Shown piece after piece: positions 58,169 through 64,000 of a stretch of 64,000 nt of DNA. The translations under genes and the position numbers were made by a program. The number at the start of each line of letters is the position of its first letter. Position 1 is the first letter of the stretch. Location of the stretch: assembly GCF_030052815.1 (NCBI RefSeq), contig NC_079501.1, positions 95,976,017 through 96,040,016 on the forward strand, in the 5' to 3' direction. Below the pieces are notes generated by a model, which ran no database searches, had not been told where the DNA came from, and was given only the letters and a program-made list of their open reading frames with translations. Source of the DNA: Hevea brasiliensis. Its lineage: Eukaryota; Streptophyta; Magnoliopsida; Malpighiales; Euphorbiaceae.

Positions 58169-59573
58169 TTTGATGATAATAAACAATTAGTGTACTACTA
58201 ATTTATCTTGAAAGTGTTTGTGTTGAGTTTGTAGGCTTAAGACTCAAAATTGCCAAATTGCTTCAAATCAAGGTTAAAGAAGAGCAAGATAAGGAAGCAA
58301 ATATTTATGGGATCCTACAATGTAATTTTTATTTATCTTGTGAATCTCATTTAATTAATTATATTGGCTCGTACTAAGAAAATCTTGTTTAACTTAGTTT
58401 TCACCTAATTCTTTACTAAGGGAGAATTAAATAAATTTTTATTTTTTAAAAAAATTTAAAATTAATTCTTTTAAAGTATTTTCATTGAAAAATTTATTAA
58501 ATTAACTTTCCAACGATTCAAATGGATTGAAAATCCAAGTTTGAATAAAAAAGTTGTGAGTTTTTAATCTCTAAATTTCTTAATATCTCTATTTATAACT
58601 TTTTCTTGACCAAGGGGGAGCAAAATGAAATTTTCACTTTTGAGAAATGAAAATTTATTTTTGAAAGTGTTTTCATTAAAGAGTTTATCAAATTAGCTTT
58701 CCAACGATTCAAACGGATTGAAAATCCGAGTTCGGGTCAAAAAGTTATGAGTTTTAGAAGCCTAAATGCCCTTTTTGTGCCTTTTGTCCAGAGAGCATTT
58801 CGGCAACCGTAGCTCAATCCTTAAATGATGGTTTTCGAGTGTTTAAACCCATTTTTTCCAGAAAGCACTGTGACAACTGAAAGTGAAAACTTTGGCGGTC
58901 GAAGTTCACTTTTTAAATAATATTTTTGTGCATTCCAATGTTCAGCAGCCAAAGTAAATGACTTCGGCAGTCGAACTTGGGTTTCTGCAACTCGATAAAA
59001 TAGAGTTTTAGGTAGTTGAACAACTATAGTTGCATTTAATGCACCCACAACAGTCATTTCTTGCCAAAACCATAAATAGAGACCATTTATGACTAAAAAG
59101 CAAGAGAACAATAATTTTCTTTGAGAATTTATTGTGTCAAAAGATTTTTCCTCTTCTCTCTCTAGAACTTGAGCTACCATAATTGAATATTGAGAGCTTG
59201 ATATTTGAGCTATAATTTCTTTGTTCAGAGAGTTTATTCAAGGTTATTGTAAATATTTATTGTTACTTGAATGTGATAGAGCATTAAATTGCTCTTGAGT
59301 GTAAAGGAATTTATAAAAGAGCAAGAATTTACTCTTGTGGTGATTGTAAGGAGTTTATTTTTCACAAAAAAAAAAAATTTAGTGGAGTTAACTTTCAAGG
59401 AGGGCCTTAAGGAGAGTAAGTAGGCTTGGGATAGCCAAACTTCTATAAATTTCTTGTGTTCATTCTTCTTTTTTCTCTTCCTTGTGCTTATTCTCAAAAT
59501 TCCCTCTTAGCTTTCAAATTTTTTAATTAACACCCAATTCACCTCCTCTCTTGGGTTGCTACAAGGGACAATA
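58142..59573 (+). repeat. Sirevirus 3' LTR (1432 bp)
   Basis: It opens TATTGGACCTAAGG right after the last polypurine tract and ends GGGACAATA next to the TSD TAATT. It matches the 5' LTR with more differences than the chromovirus LTR pair shows, which suggests an older insertion. Confidence 0.9.
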
Positions 59574-59578
59574 TAATT

Positions 59579-62173
59579 GATAAGTAGTTAATGTATTTGA
59601 TAAAAAATAATCATATTTATTATTAACATGACTAAAAATCGTATAAAATGAGATTTATGATAAAATTTTAAAAATTAAATGAAGATAATATAGTAAAATA
59701 CTTGGTCAAACTAACTTATAAGTACATTGCTTATAAGCAGCAAAATAAAAAGTTGAGTCCCCTAGATTTTTTTTTTTTAACTTATAAATTCAACTTATAA
59801 GCCCAAAAATTATTATAAACAAACAATTATAAGCTAGTTTGACCAGTTTATAAGTTAAAATAAACATCCTCATAATAAGTGATATGTTTTTTTTTTGGGT
59901 AGATCAGGATATCCTCTGTGTCCGTTTTAACTAGTAGGCTTCTCCTTAGTTTGGAATTATTCTATATATTTATTTGCAAAATAATTGATATTGATACAAT
60001 TTAATTAAACTCTTATTTACATGCTAATTATTCATTCTTGCTTGTTTAGAATCTAACAAAACTGTAAATTAAGTAAGCCATTAATTTGCCAATGAGTTTT
60101 AATTCAGTTGTATTAAAATTTTATTTAGAATCTCCAAGTTTTAAATTCGAATCCCACTTGAAAACTAATTATACAAAAACAAAGAAATTATTAATTTTGT
60201 CGATTAGGCCCATTGAAGTTGGTGGTAAATCATATGTATATGAAATTTTAAAAGAATTAAATATTATTTGATTTATCCTCTTGTGAAAAAAAAATATATT
60301 TTTTACAGAGATAAAGAAAATAAATAAATAATTATTTTTTATTAGAAATAAATAAATATTGCTTATTTAATGACTATTAAGAAAATATTATTTTAAATGC
60401 ATTTTATTAAAAATTAAATTTAATATATTTTAATAATAAAAACTTAAATTGCATGTTTTGTTCAATTAATTAAAATCTTGAATTTATATTAGGCTCATAA
60501 ATATGATAAACATCTTATTTGAGTGTGAATTCGAAATAATTTATAAAATGGTGTTATTTCAATTCTTCTCTTAGAAATTCTTAATATGTATAAAATTTAA
60601 AAGGCTAAATAATTAAAAATATGCAATTCTTTGCAAGTTTTCTCAAGTTTAGCAAAACCTTTTAATTTTATTAATTTAATACTAAACTTTCACATTAGTT
60701 CAATTTTAACAATTAAACATAATTAGTGACTTAATTGATAAAAATAATTTAAATATTTTCCAAATATTAGTAAATTATTTAAATTTTTTTATCATCTTAG
60801 CAATTATTCTCAAATAAATAAAATAAAATAAATATCATTTTACTAAATGAAATACTTATAGTTTTGGAAGTTATAAATAGATTTATTTTGCTTATAATAT
60901 TTATTAATATTTTATTTTCAAACCTTTGAATTTTTATACTTTACTAGGCCTTAAATTCAAGAGAAAATGATGAGAAAATATAATAGAAAGAGAGAGAAAA
61001 AAATAAAATTAAGATAATAATATATCTTAAATATATTATTCGATTATTATATTTTTTTATTGATAGAAAGTTTGTTATAATTAATGAAAATGTTAAAATT
61101 ATTGAATAAATTAATAAAATTAAATAGATTAACTAAGGCTGACAATATATAAATAAAAAGATTAAATAATTTGTCTATCAATGAGTTTAATTATTTTTAA
61201 TAAGATTTATTACTAAAATTAAAAGAAATATGAAAAAGTTTATATTTAAGTTGATAAAATTCAAAGATTTAAGTTAAAATTAATAATCAACATAAAAAAA
61301 TTAATTTTTTTTATTTAACCTATTTGAAATTCACACTATATTAATAATTTATAAAAAATTAAATTCAAATTCTTTATTTCAAATTTTAGTATCAAACATA
61401 ACATTAACACATATCTTCATGATTAGTTTATTTGGTAATGATAATATTCTTTTTGTCTTATTTAATTATATGGTTATCAATAGCATTATTAATAATTAAA
61501 ATGGAAAATTCCAAAATAAACAGACAACACAGAATTTGACAAAAAATGAGCTGGGCTCTATCATTAACAACCACCAACTGATTCCATGGAGTTTATTCAA
61601 ATCTTTTTATTCTTATTGGAAAAAAATAATAATATTTTTAAATAATTAAAATTAATTAAAATCAAATCATCAAATTGAACTTCTTAATTTTTATTAAAAT
61701 CAAAAGATAAAGAATTTAGCTCATAAATTTAATTTTGGGTAAAATTGGGTTTAAATTAAATTTTCTGAGTTAATTTAGTTAAAAGGTTAAAAATTGACTA
61801 CATTAAACTTCTTCAAGACTAAATTAAATATTTTGCTACATATATATTAAATTATGGCCTAATGATAAAAAAATAAATTTTTTGGCTTATTAAAATTATA
61901 TTTTATTGTTTTAATTTTAATAATTTTGATTAAATTTTAAATGTAAGGCTTCGTTTATTCTATGAAAAAAAATTTTGATAAATATTTTTCACATTTTGTA
62001 ATGTTTGGATATTAAAAAAAATTAGTCAATAGAAAATATTTTTCTGATCAGAGAGAAAACTAAATTACTTTTAAGAAAAATAACTTTTATTTTTTAAAAG
62101 AAAAAATTATTTTTTATTTTTTAATTTTGATAATCTTATTAAAATGTGAATATATTTAGGTATAAATGAAATA

Positions 62174-62177
<4 letters not shown>
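59579..62177. other. AT-rich intergenic DNA
   Basis: The segment 59579-59885 contains the right part of the MITE-like element split by the Sirevirus. The rest has no gene, only diffuse A/T repeats. 61660-61850 resembles the outer hairpin element at 46090-46920 ('ttaaaaattgactacattaaac'), and 61925-62160 is another decayed hairpin-like stretch. Confidence 0.4.

Positions 62178-62219
<42 letters not shown>
62178..62219. repeat. (TA)n microsatellite
   Basis: About 20 TA units just upstream of the probable 5' exon of the plus-strand gene. Confidence 0.95.
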
Positions 62220-62220
<1 letters not shown>

Positions 62221-62223
<3 letters not shown>

Positions 62224-62409
62224 CGAGCAAGGACGGAGCGTCAAGAGGGCATTCAATTGATTAGAAAATAATCTCCCTTCACCGTTAATTAGGGTTTCAA
62301 CTTTCAATTGATTGCTGCATCTTTCACTCATTAGTCGCAATCGCAAGGCGCAACCAGTTCTCAGCTAATCTTAATATCTGCTTCAATTTCTCAGTTTACA
62401 GATAAGCTT
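62221..62409 (+). other. Probable 5' UTR exon of the gene entering at the right edge
   Basis: A G/C-balanced stretch with typical plant leader features (TTAGGGTTT, CTCTTTCAC-type pyrimidine blocks) and no ATG ends at a strong donor CTT|GTAAGTTCT (62410). Base composition changes sharply from the AT-rich DNA upstream. The downstream intron is T-rich, as expected. Transcript start and TATA box are not defined. Confidence 0.5.
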
Positions 62410-63640
62410 GTAAGTTCTTCTGTTGTTTTTTATTCTTAATAATGTGGTTCAAATTTATGTTTTAACTTGTTGATTTGGTACTTATTTTTGAGAGTTATGT
62501 GCAATGCACAGTTGCTAAATTTGAAAATTTTGACCATGGAATTTAGATTGTAGAGATAGGTAGAGAAAGTGAGCTCTTGTGATTTTGCCTTTTGATTTTA
62601 CTGGTTTTCTGGTGCTTCGAATGTTTGGTTTATGCGTTTTTTCTCAATTTCTTGGTATTCTGGTTCTTATTCCTATTTGATTGCATGTGCTCTTAGGATG
62701 CTTTTTTTTTTTTAATGAATGGATTAAAGCATTGTAATTTTCTTTTATCTTAATATGATGGCATAATGCAGTGTGTTCAGCGGTGGATTTACTATAGGGA
62801 CAATGTGGGAAACTGCCACCACTGCCCCCTTTAAAATTGTTTTTACAGTATAGGTGTAATTTAGTCTTGCTCCCTGGTTCCTTCTCTTGCCCTCTCTGGA
62901 TTGGAAAATTACACCTATTTGAGATTTGTCTATTATGTCACTTAAGAGTTGTCCGCTGAAATTCAAGCATTAAAGTCTATTACTATGATTAATGTGGGTT
63001 TTACTTGTGATTTCAATAAATTTTTAACTTATGTTGAGCATTCCAATAGATAAAAGAAACATCCTCCTCATATTTTTTCTCTAGGCACCTTTTTACATAC
63101 AAAAACACAAAACACAACACTGTAATAAAAAAGCCTAAGATTAGAAATATATAAATAAAACAAGTGAATTTGTGTTTATTTATATATGTGTATATATTGC
63201 CCCCATTGATAAATTTTTCTGTATCTGCCACTGGATATGTTGTTGGGTTAGCATTTGATTATGTGATTTGTTTAGTTCTTTTTTTCCCTCTCCGATAATG
63301 CCTGTGAGTTTTAGAATCAAGTATATTTTGTGAAGATATTAAATTCACATGCAGAGTTTATTATTTTTTCAGGGTTGATTGACATTTGATGAATTGATGA
63401 TTATCCGGCTTGCATAAGGGATACTTGCTTTATGTGTTATTGAAAAATTGGAGATTTTTCTGCAGTCTCCTGTTTTGAAGATTGGGCTTAATTCCAGGGG
63501 ACTTGCATGTGTTGCATTAGTTATTTTTTATCAGCCAATACAACGCAGATAATATCTATGATTTCTTGAGATGTGCTGTCACCTATTGTAGCTTTACAAA
63601 GGTTGAAAGCCAACTGAATTGATTTTGGTAAGGTTTATAG
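62410..63640 (+). other. Probable 5' UTR intron holding a MITE
   Basis: A T-rich region between the leader exon and the first coding exon with no open frame of note. A hAT-like MITE lies at 62778-63233. The acceptor is probably near 63640 (TTTATAG), but the polypyrimidine tract is weak, and additional small exons could exist. Confidence 0.4.
62778..63233. mobile_element. hAT-like MITE in the intron
   Basis: The left end is CAGCGGTGGATTTACTA and the right end, on the opposite strand, is CAGTGGCAGATACAGAAA: the CAGYGGYRGAT ends common in plant hAT elements. Flanking octamers AGTGTGTT (62770-62777) and GATATGTT (63234-63241) match at 5 of 8, consistent with an old insertion. No coding region is seen. 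Confidence 0.6.
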
Positions 63641-63718
63641 AAAATAGCTAAAACGGGTTCACTGTGTTGTGTGGCTGCAAGGCCACATGGGTCAAATACG
63701 ACCAATGGGGACTGGTCC

Positions 63719-64000
63719 ATGGGTCAGCATGAGCCTTACTGGCAAACTAATACAAGCTTCTCACCACCCCCATCAAGATGGGATTTTAGTTTCCCATCTG
63801 AAGAGCTTCCGTATGATTCACGTGATGGTAACCTACTTTATACGGTCTCAACATTATCAAACAGTAAAGAAAGTAGATGGATGAATGACAACCATCTTTA
63901 TAATAATCACTGTTCTGCATCTGGTGGTGCAGGCCTGCTTTTGAGTAGTCCTCCTGATCTTTCTCCAGGTCCTCAGTGGACGCCTCCAGTCATACAGGAA
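63719..64000 (+). CDS. N-terminal part of an unrecognised low-complexity protein gene (partial)
   Basis: The frame is open from 63641 to the window end. The first in-frame ATG is at 63719 (MGQHEPYWQTNTSFSPPPSR), leaving 94 codons before the edge. Homology-like composition begins earlier: from GTG at 63671 the frame reads AARPHGSNTTNGDWS, so a GTG in place of ATG, or a start in an upstream exon, is possible. The visible protein is rich in Ser, Asn, Pro and Gly, with aromatic motifs (WDFSFPSEELPYDSR, LLLSSPPDLSPGPQWTPPVI) and no membrane segment or known domain. It looks like the disordered N-terminus of a larger plant protein. I do not recognise the family. Overlapping open frames in other phases are shorter. 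Confidence 0.55.
   Translation, partial: MGQHEPYWQTNTSFSPPPSRWDFSFPSEELPYDSRDGNLLYTVSTLSNSKESRWMNDNHLYNNHCSASGGAGLLLSSPPDLSPGPQWTPPVIQE

Larger units (their letters stand above)
49655..59573 (+). mobile_element. Ty1-copia element, Sirevirus-like, degenerate
   Basis: This 9.9-kb element has TSD TAATT (49650-49654 and 59574-59578). LTRs open TATTGGACC and close GGGACAATA, giving TA..TA ends instead of TG..CA. Order: LTR, primer-binding site, gag, protease, integrase, reverse transcriptase, RNase H, long non-coding 3' region, several polypurine tracts, LTR. Integrase before RT defines Ty1-copia; the UBN2-type gag and multiplied polypurine tracts are Sirevirus features. Gag and pol contain many stops and shifts. 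A TRIM is nested at 51818-52209. Confidence 0.93.

Noticed and set aside
1..64000. CRISPR arrays, rRNA, tRNA genes and bacterial-type operons
   Set aside because: No regularly spaced repeats, no rRNA-like blocks, and no cloverleaf with conserved A/B boxes was recognised; tRNA-like 12-mers are only primer-binding sites.

Overview
This is a stretch of an AT-rich nuclear chromosome from a plant, most likely a eudicot. The evidence is spliced genes with GT-AG introns, a plant MPO1-like (DUF962) gene, a plant-type four-KH-domain gene, and a dense load of plant transposon classes: RTE and L1 LINEs, a Tekay-type chromovirus, a Sirevirus-like Ty1-copia element, a TRIM, and hAT and MULE MITEs. The species cannot be fixed from the sequence alone. 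There is no sign of bacterial, viral or organellar content beyond the retroelements.

Layout. 104-7435: a 5'-truncated RTE LINE (minus strand, 18-bp target duplication) split by a 4.9-kb rearranged LTR retroelement (635-5489) that holds a ~1.3-kb near-perfect inverted repeat. 8035-9149: an MPO1/DUF962 membrane-protein gene (minus) with intact splice sites but two tryptophan codons changed to stops. 11004-24928: a 13.9-kb Ty3-gypsy chromovirus (minus, TSD AAATT) whose integrase is split by a 3.7-kb solo LTR (13910-17615, TSD AAGGT). 25011-25931: two hairpin MITEs, the first with a perfect 9-bp TSD. 26-29.7 kb: very AT-rich DNA with microsatellites. 31517-34372: a complete KH-domain RNA-binding protein gene (minus, 6 coding exons, 541 aa by my joining of exons) with a probably spliced 3' UTR. 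34.6-41.5 kb: intergenic DNA with two hAT-like MITEs. 41479-45075: a second solo LTR of the same family as the one in the chromovirus, in opposite orientation. 45743-46094: a broken LRR-receptor gene fragment. 46.1-46.9 kb: nested hairpin MITEs. 47.0-49.5 kb: a decayed L1 LINE with a ~620-bp tandem duplication. 49655-59573: a degenerate Sirevirus-like copia element (TSD TAATT) with a complete 392-bp TRIM (51818-52209, TSD ATGAT) in its gag. 62.2-64.0 kb: the 5' end of a plus-strand gene running off the window.

Only three loci look like host genes (MPO1-like, KH-domain, and the partial gene at the right edge), plus one LRR relic. Transposons and their remnants account for well over half of the window. 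Their nesting gives relative ages: LINE before its LTR insertion, chromovirus before the solo LTR, MITE-like DNA before Sirevirus before TRIM. I found no undescribed functional system. The most unusual items are the foldback LTR element, the complete TRIM-in-Sirevirus nest, the junction duplications of the Sirevirus, and the MPO1-like gene with two TGG-to-stop changes.
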